Positions 35,872-45,120 of a stretch of 64,000 bases of DNA are shown here, piece by piece. Within the stretch, counting starts at the first letter, position 1. Each line of letters begins with the position of its first letter. The notes beneath the pieces were generated by a model that made no database searches, was not told the origin of the DNA, and was given only the letters and a program-made list of their open reading frames with translations. A program made the position numbers and the translations under genes. Source of the DNA: Hellea balneolensis DSM 19091 (lineage in GTDB: Bacteria > Pseudomonadota > Alphaproteobacteria > Caulobacterales > Maricaulaceae); the NCBI RefSeq assembly GCF_000428525.1, contig NZ_AUAC01000002.1, positions 310,001-374,000 on the forward strand, in the 5' to 3' direction.

Positions 35872-36577
35872 GCTCCGGCTTGAGGCGAGCCAAAACTCTA
35901 TGTTCTTCGGCAGTTAATGAACTCTCAGGAACGACATAAGTATGAATAGCAAAAACCACAGCCCCAGTTTCGGGCATTCTGCGAAAAGTCTGACGTTCAA
36001 CTCGAATGAAACGTGGAGCTTGAGGATCAATAGGTTTCGAAATGCCCTCGCCGCGCGGTTGATGCAATTCCGGATCGGTATAGATCAGAAAGTTTGCGCG
36101 CCCTAAGGGTTGGTCAACACGAATAGCCGATAACATCCTTTCAACACTTTTTGTAACAGGCGAGAATTCAGGAACAGGCTCGTGAATAGCTGAAATGGAA
36201 CGCCCGATTTTTTGATGCAAATCCCAACTCGATGGGAAGCACATCACAGCCGCAGTCAAAATATGCCTGTCGCCTTGTTTTTGCAAAATACATAGGTCTT
36301 CCTGAACAATCAGCGCAGCATTTATAAGAGGGTGATCATCGGCATTCTCTTCACCAAGTAAATTGCAGAGTTCGTGACAAGCTTCCGTAGCGACATCCAT
36401 CGCTTGAAAGACTGTTTCTCGCCGTTTTGTGACCAACTCGTGCCGGTAAGTCATCTGCGCTTCAAATGTGTCAGACCTGACTAACCAACCATCGATTGCA
36501 ACAGGCTGAACACCCGGCAGTCTTGCTGTGCGCGAGTCGAGCCATGCCTTGATCGGCAAATACGAATTTAAAATCAT
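35858..36577 (-). CDS. haem-dependent oxidative N-demethylase alpha-like protein (DUF3445 type)
   Basis: 239 aa. The block LTAAVMCFPSSWDLHQKIG, then SISAIHEPVPEF, is the recognisable core of the DUF3445 family; the C-terminal segment RVERQTFRRMPETGAVVFAI, then HTYVVP, also fits. Characterised relatives bind haem and oxidatively demethylate dimethylamine as part of a multisubunit enzyme. No partner subunits lie nearby. Function in methylamine use is therefore only a possibility. Confidence 0.75.
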   Translation of the reverse strand: MILNSYLPIKAWLDSRTARLPGVQPVAIDGWLVRSDTFEAQMTYRHELVTKRRETVFQAMDVATEACHELCNLLGEENADDHPLINAALIVQEDLCILQKQGDRHILTAAVMCFPSSWDLHQKIGRSISAIHEPVPEFSPVTKSVERMLSAIRVDQPLGRANFLIYTDPELHQPRGEGISKPIDPQAPRFIRVERQTFRRMPETGAVVFAIHTYVVPESSLTAEEHRVLARLKPELIRS

Positions 36578-36603
36578 AGCCCACCTTATTGCGAGCTAAA
36601 CCA

Positions 36604-37716
36604 TCAGAGGCAAGTTTTGGCGTCAATATAGTCTATGCCCAAAGCCTCTCCGACCGCGGCATAAGTCAGCTTACCTTCACACACATTTAAGCCATTTAGG
36701 AGGTTAGGGTCGTCCTTAAGCGCCCCTTTCCATCCCAACTTAGCAATGCGTTTAGCATGAACCAAAGTAGCCGCATTTAAGGCATATGTTGATGTACGCG
36801 ACACAGCACCTGGCATGTTTGCAACACAATAATGAACAACACCATCAATTATAAAAGTAGGATCATCATGGGTCGTCGCTTTAGACGTTTCAAAACACCC
36901 GCCTTGGTCAATAGCAACATCGACTAAGACTGACCCATCGAGCATGGTCGGTAACATATCGCGCGTGACGAGTTTAGGCGCAGCCGCGCCGGGGATAAGC
37001 ACGGCACCTACAACCATATCCGCTGCTTTAAGTAAGTTGGCCAATACTACAGGCGTAGAACGCACAACTTTTGCTTGGACTCCAAAGTAGTTTGCAAGGG
37101 CCTCCATACGGTCATTACTGCGTTCCAATATAGTCACGTCAGCACCTAAACCGACTGCCATTTGCGCAGCATTGAAGCCAACATCACCGCCGCCAATAAC
37201 AACTACTTTTGCAGGTGCTACACCGGGAACACCTCCGAGTAAAACACCACGCCCTCCGCTATCCTTCTGGAGTGCTTTGGCTCCCACTTGGATTGCTAAT
37301 CGCCCCGCCACTTGGCTCATAGGCTTTAGAAGCGGAAGATGTCCTTTGTCATCGGTAACTGTTTCATAGGCGATACAAACCGCTTTGGACTTTATCAAAG
37401 CCTTAGTCTGCTGTGGGTCGGGCGCCAGATGGAGATAGGTATATAGAATTTGACCTGGGCGCAGCATAGCGCATTCATTGGGCTGCGGCTCTTTAACTTT
37501 GATGACCATATCAGCCCGCTCAAAAACGTCAGGGGCTGTGGCTACGATTTTAGCTCCTGCGGCTTCATATTCTGCATCAGAAGCACCAATACCTTCGCCC
37601 GCTTTTGTCTCTACGATGACGCCTTGTCCATCTTGAACAAGCTCAGCCACAGACTCAGGCGTTAGCCCTACACGATATTCGTGATTTTTAATTTCCTTTG
37701 GAACCCCAATAAGCAT
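36604..37716 (-). CDS. ald: alanine dehydrogenase
   Basis: 370 aa from the ATG at 37716, preceded by GAGGGAGATAAAA; the upstream frame to 37746 is not Ald-like. Conserved blocks: MLIGVPKEIKNHEYRVGLTP, the catalytic Lys/His region LYTYLHLAPDP, the NAD-binding KVVVIGGGDVGFNAAQMAVG and VDVAIDQGGCFETS. It interconverts alanine and pyruvate plus ammonium with NAD. It is divergent from an Lrp/AsnC regulator, a pairing common for catabolic ald genes. Confidence 0.95.
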   Translation of the reverse strand: MLIGVPKEIKNHEYRVGLTPESVAELVQDGQGVIVETKAGEGIGASDAEYEAAGAKIVATAPDVFERADMVIKVKEPQPNECAMLRPGQILYTYLHLAPDPQQTKALIKSKAVCIAYETVTDDKGHLPLLKPMSQVAGRLAIQVGAKALQKDSGGRGVLLGGVPGVAPAKVVVIGGGDVGFNAAQMAVGLGADVTILERSNDRMEALANYFGVQAKVVRSTPVVLANLLKAADMVVGAVLIPGAAAPKLVTRDMLPTMLDGSVLVDVAIDQGGCFETSKATTHDDPTFIIDGVVHYCVANMPGAVSRTSTYALNAATLVHAKRIAKLGWKGALKDDPNLLNGLNVCEGKLTYAAVGEALGIDYIDAKTCL

Positions 37717-37810
37717 TTTTATCTCCCTCACATTTAAGCCACGCATATCAAACCTTTATGCGCGGGAAATATCAATTTTACTGGCAATAAACGATTTTAT
37801 TCGTATGATT

Positions 37811-37822
37811 TATTATATAATA
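37811..37822. promoter_or_regulatory. AT-rich palindrome between ald and its Lrp-type regulator
   Basis: TATTATATAATA is a perfect 12-bp palindrome 24 bases before the regulator ATG, inside a strongly AT-rich divergent spacer. ACGA-ttttat-TCGT (37788-37801) lies next to it. It could be part of an Lrp-type binding region or a -10 element. Confidence 0.4.
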
Positions 37823-37845
37823 CATAATTTTAGAGATAATATTCC

Positions 37846-38310
37846 ATGCTAGACGCAATTGATTATAAAATACTCGATTCATTACAAAAGAACTGCCGGC
37901 AATCCGTCTCTGAGATTGGCGATCAGGTTGGCCTCTCACCATCGGCAACACATAGACGTATCGGTATTTTGGAAAAAAACGATGTGATTGAACATTATGC
38001 GGCACGGCTTAATGGCCGCAAACTTGGCTATGCCATGACGTTTTTCGTCGAAGTGTCATTGGAAAGCCAATCCGAAGCCGTTCTAGCAGCTTTCGAAAAA
38101 GCAGCCCTAGCCCGTCCGGAAGTCTTGGAATGTTACCTCACTACGGGTTCGGCGGATTACCTTATCAAAGTCGCGGCCCCCGATACAGAAAGTTATGAGC
38201 AAATTTACAAACGCATCATTGCGGCCCTGCCCCACGTCAACCGCATACAAAGCTCACTGGTTATGAAAACTGTAAAGCGTTGGACAGGTTATCCCGCGCG
38301 TCCTGTGTGA
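37846..38310 (+). CDS. Lrp/AsnC-family regulator of alanine dehydrogenase (candidate)
   Basis: 154 aa. The N-terminal HTH spans LDSLQKNCRQSVSEIGDQVG and LSPSATHRRIGILEKNDVI; the RAM ligand domain has VLECYLTTGSADYLIKVAA. It diverges from ald across 129 bases. By analogy with other Lrp-ald pairs it probably activates ald in response to alanine (inference). Its stop is directly abutted by the stop of the convergent secretion gene. Confidence 0.9.
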   Translation: MLDAIDYKILDSLQKNCRQSVSEIGDQVGLSPSATHRRIGILEKNDVIEHYAARLNGRKLGYAMTFFVEVSLESQSEAVLAAFEKAALARPEVLECYLTTGSADYLIKVAAPDTESYEQIYKRIIAALPHVNRIQSSLVMKTVKRWTGYPARPV

Positions 38311-39654
38311 TTACTCTTCTCTGAAGGTGTGGTCCATGGCATCTGTCGCGGGTTTCAAAATATAGCTTAAAACAGAACGACTATCCGTTTGCATGAAACT
38401 CTCGGCAGGCATTCCCGGAAGGAGTGTCAGGTTCTCAGGAAGGCGCGCCAACTCATTTGGCGGTATTTCTATTTTAACTGAGTAATAGGGCATTCCTGTC
38501 ACTTGATCGATAATCCGATCCGGTGAAGATTGAATAACAAGTCCGTTCATTTCAGGTGTCGTGCGCATATTAAAGGCGGAAAGCCTGACTGTCGTTTTCT
38601 GTCCGGCATAAATTTGGTCGATATCAGCGGGATCAACCTGCGCTTCGATGATTAGGCGGTCATCAGCTGGTATAATTTGCATGATTTCTTGTCCGGGCGT
38701 GACGACACCGCCAAGTGTTGTAATAGTCATATTATGAACTTTACCAGAAACAGGCGCAATAACATCAATACGGCGCAACTGATCTGAAGCCGTTGTAAGC
38801 TGTTCCTTAAAATCGCTAGCCTCGGTATCGGCTTGACGTAGTTCTGCTAAGACTTCCGCTTGGCGTTCACGACGCAACTGCAATATCTGAACGTCGGTTT
38901 CAGAAATCGAATTCATAATCCGCGCGATTTCGGACTGATGGTTCGCCACGTCACCTTTGAGACGCAACTCTTCACGCTCTAAAGTAAGTATCACAGGCTT
39001 TGCCAACCACCCCTTCTCCACCAAGGTTCGTTTCGCATCAGCTTCTTCACGTATTTTCATAGCCTGATTTTCTTTTGAATTGATGAGGGAAGTAAGACCG
39101 TTAATCTGATCCTTGAATTGTGCAATTCTTTGTTGAAGCTGCTCAACCTGCCCTAAGGCAGCAATTCGGCGCGCATTGAACAGTTTTTCTTGCCCCAACA
39201 TCGCCGAGGCAACTATCGGGTCATCTTTTGTTTGTGTGAGTTCTTCTGGCCAAACAATCACATCCAAGCCATCACGCTCTGCTTCGAGCCTAGCAACGCG
39301 TGCCATAGTTTCTCTCAGGCGTGTATTCACAAGGTCTTCATTAGCGTCAAGCATCGTCGGATCGAGGCGCATGACGACATCACCCTCCATGACCGCGTCT
39401 CCGTCTTTGACGAATATTTCACCAACGATCCCGCCATCAAGGTGCTGCAATGTTTTCGGCTTTCCCTCAACAACGACAACACCGGGCGCAATAACGGCAC
39501 CTTTAATTTGCGCTAAGGAACCCCAAACTAAGCCAATGCCAACTAAAAGGAAGATTCCGATAAAGCCCATGCGCAAAAACTTGTCATAGGGCTCTTTGGC
39601 CGGTTTTTGTTCTGCCATAGTCGCTAACATATTAGTGTCTAACTGCATGTTCAT
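38311..39654 (-). CDS. type I secretion membrane-fusion (HlyD-family) protein
   Basis: 447 aa. One N-terminal membrane segment (FIGIFLLVGIGLVWGSLA, near residues 32-49) is followed by a lipoyl-like half motif (LDGGIVGEIFVKDGDAV), a long coiled-coil hairpin (residues about 110-285) and a beta-barrel domain (VSGKVHNMTITTLGGVVTPGQ). This is the layout of PrtE/HlyD adaptors. The start overlaps the ABC gene stop as ATGA. It connects the inner-membrane ABC exporter to a TolC-type channel, not encoded here. Confidence 0.92.
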   Translation of the reverse strand: MNMQLDTNMLATMAEQKPAKEPYDKFLRMGFIGIFLLVGIGLVWGSLAQIKGAVIAPGVVVVEGKPKTLQHLDGGIVGEIFVKDGDAVMEGDVVMRLDPTMLDANEDLVNTRLRETMARVARLEAERDGLDVIVWPEELTQTKDDPIVASAMLGQEKLFNARRIAALGQVEQLQQRIAQFKDQINGLTSLINSKENQAMKIREEADAKRTLVEKGWLAKPVILTLEREELRLKGDVANHQSEIARIMNSISETDVQILQLRRERQAEVLAELRQADTEASDFKEQLTTASDQLRRIDVIAPVSGKVHNMTITTLGGVVTPGQEIMQIIPADDRLIIEAQVDPADIDQIYAGQKTTVRLSAFNMRTTPEMNGLVIQSSPDRIIDQVTGMPYYSVKIEIPPNELARLPENLTLLPGMPAESFMQTDSRSVLSYILKPATDAMDHTFREE

Positions 39655-41480
39655 GACCTGCGCCCCGTAACTGTAGGCGCGGAAATTGAAAACCCTCCGC
39701 TACCGCTTGGTTTTATTGGAGATTTGCTTTTGGGAGAGCTTCCTTCAGGGCCAGGATTTTTTGGCGACTTGGATTTTTGGTGTTGCAGATGTTTAATGAC
39801 CTCATCCTTTGGTCCAAAGGCTTCTTGTTTTCCATCCCGCAACATAAGCAGCATATCGACAGCCGCAATCGCGCTTGGACGATGTGCCATAACAATGACC
39901 GTTTTACCCCGCTTGCGGGCTTCAGCAATCGCTTTTGTCAGAGCAGCGTCTCCCTCTGCATCAAGACTGGCATTAGGTTCATCAAGCACGATCAGAGCTG
40001 GTTCGCCATATAAAGCCCGCGCCAAAGCCACACGCTGTGTTTGTCCTCCCGACAGGACAACACCGCCCTCGCCAATTTTTGAATCATAGCCTTCCGGCAA
40101 ACGCAGGATTAGCTCATGTACACCCGCCCATCTCGCCGCTTCAACGACCGATTCATCCGTGGCATCAGGCTTGAAGCGCGAAATATTCTCGCCAATAGTT
40201 CCGTCAAATAATTCAACATCTTGCGGTAAGTATCCGATATAATTACCTAATTCGTCCCTATCCCACTGATCAAATGTGGCCCCGTCTAGCCTGACAGCAC
40301 CCTTTTGCGGCATCCAAATACCAACCAAAAGGCGTGCAAGTGTTGATTTGCCCGCAGCGCTAGGCCCGATCACACCAAGACCTTGCCCAGGCTTCAAGGC
40401 GAAATTTAACCCTGTAAGAACTGCCGTATGCGCACCCGGAGGTCCTGCAATAACATTCTCAACAGCCAATTGTCCTGTCGGCGCTGGCAGCTGCGTGTTC
40501 TGGCCATCTTCGGGCACCATTTCATAAAAAGCGTTAAGACGTGTATATGCATCCCGAGCCGCATTAAAGCCCCGCCACTGCCCTATAATCATCTGAATAG
40601 GGGCGAGAGCACGACCCAAAATGATTGAACCCGCGATCATGGCTCCTGGCGTAATGATTTGCTTTACAGCCAAATATCCGCCGAGCCCCAGAATAGCGGA
40701 TTGTATGAACATACGAAACGATTTGGAAAAGGCCGTAGATCCGCCTGAACGGTCACTGGATATTTGCCCCTCTTGGCTGCCTCTAGCATTTAAGTCTTCC
40801 CAGCGGCGGCGCATGTGGTCGCCCATTCCCATTGATTCAATCGTATCCGCATTTCTATGGGCTTGTTGTGCCAGAGCCTGTTCAGCACGGCGTAATTTGA
40901 GGCTCTCCATCATAGGCTTTCGGGTTCCCCATTCATTGTAAATAGCCGAAATAAGAATAACGATTGATCCTGCAACAGCCAGAATACCTAATTGCCAATG
41001 CAGAACAAAAATCGCAGCGATGTAGATGGGCACCCAAGGCAGATCGAAAAATGTTCCAGGGGCATTGCCGGACAAAAATTGACGCATCGTGCTGAGGTCA
41101 TTTAACGGCTGATGTCGGGCAGCCCCGCGTCCCATCAAGCCTTGTTTCAACCAAATCCGAAATGTTCGCTTGCCTAAAGCTTTCTCAAACTTATTTGCGA
41201 CGCGCACCAATACGCGTGAACGGCAGAAATCAAGAAACCCCATACAGATGTATAGCCAAGCCATTATAAGGGAAATCACTAACAGTGTCTCGACAGAACG
41301 ACTCGCTAAAACACGGTCGTATACTTGAAGCATGTATATTGGTCCCGTAAGCATCAGCAAATTTACAAAAAAGCTAAATATACCAATGCCCCAAAAGGCC
41401 TTCTTAGCTGTGAGTAAGGCTTGACCAACGGTTGATCTAAATCCCGTATTATCAGCTGAATTTGCAGATTTAATTGCCAA
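39651..41480 (-). CDS. type I secretion ABC exporter (PrtD-type permease/ATPase)
   Basis: 609 aa. A six-helix membrane domain is followed by an ATPase: Walker A GPSAAGKSTLARLL, signature LSGGQTQRVALARAL, Walker B ALIVLDEPNASLD and H-loop VIVMAHRPSAI. No C39 peptidase domain is present, consistent with RTX-type substrates bearing C-terminal signals. The tail is rich in Pro, Ser and Lys. Translation apparently starts with TTG at 41480, nine bases after AAGG. No RTX protein lies nearby. Confidence 0.92.
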   Translation of the reverse strand: MAIKSANSADNTGFRSTVGQALLTAKKAFWGIGIFSFFVNLLMLTGPIYMLQVYDRVLASRSVETLLVISLIMAWLYICMGFLDFCRSRVLVRVANKFEKALGKRTFRIWLKQGLMGRGAARHQPLNDLSTMRQFLSGNAPGTFFDLPWVPIYIAAIFVLHWQLGILAVAGSIVILISAIYNEWGTRKPMMESLKLRRAEQALAQQAHRNADTIESMGMGDHMRRRWEDLNARGSQEGQISSDRSGGSTAFSKSFRMFIQSAILGLGGYLAVKQIITPGAMIAGSIILGRALAPIQMIIGQWRGFNAARDAYTRLNAFYEMVPEDGQNTQLPAPTGQLAVENVIAGPPGAHTAVLTGLNFALKPGQGLGVIGPSAAGKSTLARLLVGIWMPQKGAVRLDGATFDQWDRDELGNYIGYLPQDVELFDGTIGENISRFKPDATDESVVEAARWAGVHELILRLPEGYDSKIGEGGVVLSGGQTQRVALARALYGEPALIVLDEPNASLDAEGDAALTKAIAEARKRGKTVIVMAHRPSAIAAVDMLLMLRDGKQEAFGPKDEVIKHLQHQKSKSPKNPGPEGSSPKSKSPIKPSGSGGFSISAPTVTGRRS

Positions 41481-41550
41481 AATATTGCCTTGATCTTCGA
41501 ATTAGCGACTCTACTCGAAGTTTAGCTTAAAAGTCATAAGCCTAAGTAAA

Positions 41551-41660
41551 CGAAACCTCTCAACATTACTAGCGCTATGCTAGTCCATTATATAACTGAT
41601 TTTTCATGCCGTTTTTGTGTTTTTCATCATGAAACCATTAGACGTCATAGAGAGGTTTCG
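41551..41660 (+). promoter_or_regulatory. long-range inverted repeat in the lptD upstream region
   Basis: CGAAACCTCTC (41551-41561) and GAGAGGTTTCG (41650-41660) are perfect 11-bp complements, 88 bases apart. The second arm holds GAGAGG, a strong ribosome-binding sequence placed before the short ORF at 41663. Pairing in an mRNA starting upstream of 41551 would hide that site. No alternative terminator tract is present. Confidence 0.45.
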
Positions 41661-41662
41661 CT

Positions 41663-41731
41663 ATGCCAAGGGTATTACAAAAAGCGTTTAGGGATAGCGC
41701 TTGTAGAGATAGAGGTGGGACAATTGTCTAA
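41663..41731 (+). CDS. possible 22-aa upstream ORF coupled to lptD
   Basis: ATG at 41663 follows GAGAGG with seven-base spacing and encodes MPRVLQKAFRDSACRDRGG plus three residues before TAA at 41729. The stop lies just past the predicted TTG start of lptD (41724), an 8-base overlap that would permit reinitiation. Whether it is translated is not known. It has no recognisable domain and may only serve to deliver ribosomes to lptD. Confidence 0.35.
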   Translation: MPRVLQKAFRDSACRDRGGTIV

Positions 41732-44162
41732 ATCAATATACAAAAGTGTATTATCGCTTTCGGCCTGCTTATTGCCTATTCTTTTAGCAACTCCTGCAAC
41801 AGCACAATTTACGCAAACCGCCGACGGCACAAACAGGCCACTCACTTTGAGTGCGGACAGCCCCTTTCGAGATCCCGATATAATTTACTTAGAAGCAGAT
41901 GAACTCGTGAATAACGAGGTCGAAAACATTATTACCGCTTCAGGAGAAGTAGAGGGCCGATATCAAGACAGAACTTTGCGTGCAGAAAAGGTCGTTTACG
42001 ATTTGAATACGGGCTTGGTAATCGCGAGTGGTAACGTGGTTCTGATAGACGCCAATGGCTCAACACAATATGCTGAAAAATTAGAACTCTCTAATGAACT
42101 TGAAGCCGGTAAAGCGGCAAACTTCACTGCAAGACAGGCCGATGGCGGCATTATGGCCGCCGCATTTGCAACGCGGACTGAAGACGGCGAAATTGAACTT
42201 TATAATGCCTATTACACAGCCTGCGAGCCTTGCCGCGGCGACGATGGTGAAGTCAAAAAGCCGTCTTGGCGCATCAAAGCACGAAAAGTACGGCAGGATA
42301 AGGACACGCGGACTGTACGCTATAATGATGCCGTTTTTGAATTTTTGGGCTTACCTTTATTTTGGACTCCTTATCTCGCCCACCCAGACCCAAGTGCAGG
42401 TCGCGCGAGTGGTTTCTTAACGCCATTTGGGGGCCTCTCTGCAAGTAAAGGGTTGAATATACGCGTTCCATATTACTGGGCGATAGATGACTACACCGAA
42501 GCCACGATCACGCCGCACGTGTTCCAAAGAGTGAACCCCCTGATTGGGTATCAATTCGCCCGTCAATTCAATACCGGTACTGTGGATGTCGATGGCAGCT
42601 TTACCTATGCAAGCTTTTTTGACCGCGATGGCGATACATTTAAAGCAGAAGACTTCGCAGACCCCACGCAACTTCCTGGCGGCCGAAAACTTAGATCTCA
42701 CATTTACGCCAAAGGGCTGTTTACACCGAATAAAACCTGGACATACGGATTTGGAGCCCAGCTTTCCACAGATGATAATTACCTTAACCGTTATGATCAA
42801 GAAGAAAACCCTGAGCGTTTTGGTCTTTACGAGGCTGAAAGCCGCCGAAATATCTCACAAGCTTTTATCATAGGACAAGATGACAGCTTCCGCTTCGCCA
42901 CATCTGCCTTTGGATTTCAAGATTTGCGCACAACCTTCCGAAAAAATGAAGATACAGGGCTCATAACCATTATTGAACCTAATGATCGCGAGCTTCCAAT
43001 CATCGCACCAAAAATTGAGATTGAAAAATATTGGACGGATCCTGCCATTGGTGGCCGGCTCAAAGCCTTTGGTGACTTTACAGCCCTAACACGGGACATC
43101 GGAACAGATTATATGCGCGCCACAGCTGGCGTGGATTACAGCAAAACTTTCATCGCTCCAGGAGGGATTGAAGTAAAACCTTTCGCCAATGCGCGTTTTG
43201 ACTACTTCGATATTAAACCCGAAGACCGCGATGATAATGTCTATGAAGACGTTAGCTTTGATCGCAATGTTGGCCAAGTTGGCGTCGATATTCGCTATCC
43301 CTTTATAAAGACAGGTGGCGGAGTAGATTGGATCATTGAACCCAGAGCACAAGTTACAAGAAGTTTTGGAGACGGGAAGCAAGAGCGTTTTCTGTCTCTC
43401 AATGATGACGGTACGTCTGTCATCTCAACCTCACAAGACGGCCTTACATTGTCAGGACGCAACCCCGCCACAGCCCGCATCGTCCAGAATGTTGATATTG
43501 ACCAAGCCTTATTCTGGCAAAGCAACAAAGCTACAGGATATGATTTCTGGCAAGAAGGTACACGTGCAGATGTTGGCGCTTCATTTATTGCCGATGCAGG
43601 GAAAACACGCGCGCACTTATTTCTAGGACAAAGTTACATTGACAATCGTGATGTAAATTATGCTCTAGGGACTGGTTTGTCTGGGAATAAATCTGATTTA
43701 GTTGGTTTGTTTGAACTCGATATAAATAACAAATTTTCTTGGAATACGCGCCTGCGTTATGACGATGACACGAATAAGTTTCGTAGGATTGATACAGGCT
43801 TTACGTTCCGTAGCGAGCGTCTCAGCACAGGGTGGCGTTATTACCGTATTGACTCAGAGACTAATGATCCAGATCCAGATGCAAACCTCCTCGATATTGA
43901 CGCCATAGCTCCGCCAGAAGAGGTTTCAGGTAATGTTCGATTAAAATTGAGCGACAAATGGAGTCTTCGTTATCAAGCCAATCGAGACTTGGACCGCAAA
44001 GTCACGCGCCGTCAAGAACTGGGTCTTATGTATCAGGATGACTGCACACTTGTTGAGTTTATCTATAACAGAAATAATTTCGATAGTGACGTCATTCGCG
44101 ACAATTCCGGCTTTGGAATCAGAGTGTCTCTATTGACGCTTGGCGATTTTGAGCCTGAATAG
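41724..44162 (+). CDS. lptD: LPS-assembly outer-membrane protein LptD
   Basis: About 812 aa from the TTG at 41724, which follows GAGGTGGG and gives a normal signal peptide (SIYKSVLSLSACLLPILL, cleavage after ATAQ). An in-frame ATG at 41577 would put 49 unlike residues before that signal. The periplasmic OstA/LptA-like domain comes first (LEADELVNNEVENIITASGE), then a large beta-barrel with many aromatic-ended strands. It inserts LPS into the outer leaflet with LptE. The usual surA/pdxA/rsmA neighbours are absent here. Confidence 0.92.
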   Translation: MSKSIYKSVLSLSACLLPILLATPATAQFTQTADGTNRPLTLSADSPFRDPDIIYLEADELVNNEVENIITASGEVEGRYQDRTLRAEKVVYDLNTGLVIASGNVVLIDANGSTQYAEKLELSNELEAGKAANFTARQADGGIMAAAFATRTEDGEIELYNAYYTACEPCRGDDGEVKKPSWRIKARKVRQDKDTRTVRYNDAVFEFLGLPLFWTPYLAHPDPSAGRASGFLTPFGGLSASKGLNIRVPYYWAIDDYTEATITPHVFQRVNPLIGYQFARQFNTGTVDVDGSFTYASFFDRDGDTFKAEDFADPTQLPGGRKLRSHIYAKGLFTPNKTWTYGFGAQLSTDDNYLNRYDQEENPERFGLYEAESRRNISQAFIIGQDDSFRFATSAFGFQDLRTTFRKNEDTGLITIIEPNDRELPIIAPKIEIEKYWTDPAIGGRLKAFGDFTALTRDIGTDYMRATAGVDYSKTFIAPGGIEVKPFANARFDYFDIKPEDRDDNVYEDVSFDRNVGQVGVDIRYPFIKTGGGVDWIIEPRAQVTRSFGDGKQERFLSLNDDGTSVISTSQDGLTLSGRNPATARIVQNVDIDQALFWQSNKATGYDFWQEGTRADVGASFIADAGKTRAHLFLGQSYIDNRDVNYALGTGLSGNKSDLVGLFELDINNKFSWNTRLRYDDDTNKFRRIDTGFTFRSERLSTGWRYYRIDSETNDPDPDANLLDIDAIAPPEEVSGNVRLKLSDKWSLRYQANRDLDRKVTRRQELGLMYQDDCTLVEFIYNRNNFDSDVIRDNSGFGIRVSLLTLGDFEPE

Positions 44163-44164
44163 AT

Positions 44165-44947
44165 TTATCCGACGAAAGATTTTTCAACTACGAACTCAGC
44201 TGGATTGGAGTTTGAGCCTTCTTTAAGGCCAAATTTTTCAACAATAGCGGCTGTATCATCAATCATATCCTTGGAGCCGCAAATCATGACGCGATCTTCT
44301 TCGGGGTTTAATGGCGGCGTCCCTGCATTATTAAAGAGCTCACCCGACTCGATAAGCGTCGTGATACGCCCTTTTAGCGGATAATCCTCTCGCGTAAGTG
44401 ACGCGACATGCAATAGCTTGTCCCCGACCATTTCTCCCACAAGCGGGTCATCTTTCAAATCATTCACCAAGCGCAGCCCATAAGAAAGCTCCGCTTTCTG
44501 GCGACAGGTATGCGTTAAGATTACTTGATCATAACGCTCATAGGTTTCAGGATCACGGATAAGCGAAGCAAAAGGCGCAATGCCCGTCCCTGTCGAAAAC
44601 ATGTAAAGACGTTTACCCGGCAAAAGCGCATCCAAAACCAACGTGCCTACAGGCTTCTTGCCTAAGAGAATAGTATCGCCTCCTTGGATTTTCTGAAGCC
44701 GTGATGTGAGCGGCCCATCAGGAACTTTAATGGAATAGAATTCAAGCTTATCATCCCATGATGGACTTGCCACAGAGTAAGCGCGCATAATTGGCTTGCG
44801 CTGCTCTTCAGTTTTTGGAAGTCCTATCATAATAAACTCGCCCGAGCGGAAGCGAAAACTCGCAGGACGGCTGATTTCAAAGCGAAAAAGGCGATCCGTA
44901 AAATGTTCGACGGAAAGGACTTTTTCTTCTGTAGGGGCGTTGGACAT
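44165..44947 (-). CDS. fpr: ferredoxin-NADP+ reductase
   Basis: 260 aa. FAD-binding motif RAYSVASPSWDDKLEFYSI, NADP-binding GTGIAPFASLIRDPE and MICGSKDMIDDT, and a C-terminal VEKSFVG as in bacterial subclass FPRs. It exchanges electrons between NADPH and ferredoxin or flavodoxin. It is a monocistronic gene, divergent from mutA with a 173-base spacer; no regulatory motif was made out there. Confidence 0.93.
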   Translation of the reverse strand: MSNAPTEEKVLSVEHFTDRLFRFEISRPASFRFRSGEFIMIGLPKTEEQRKPIMRAYSVASPSWDDKLEFYSIKVPDGPLTSRLQKIQGGDTILLGKKPVGTLVLDALLPGKRLYMFSTGTGIAPFASLIRDPETYERYDQVILTHTCRQKAELSYGLRLVNDLKDDPLVGEMVGDKLLHVASLTREDYPLKGRITTLIESGELFNNAGTPPLNPEEDRVMICGSKDMIDDTAAIVEKFGLKEGSNSNPAEFVVEKSFVG

Positions 44948-45120
44948 AAATTCTTCTAAATTGTGTTGCGTGCGCGAGATAAGGCTTAATGAGTCAAATT
45001 ACAATATCCTTTATAAAAAACAACTGTTCTTTATATAGAACGCTCTGATTTTACAATCATGTAGCGGATGATTGATATGAGATAAGTTGAACTCGCGCTC
45101 AAATGTCTTAGAACAAGAGC

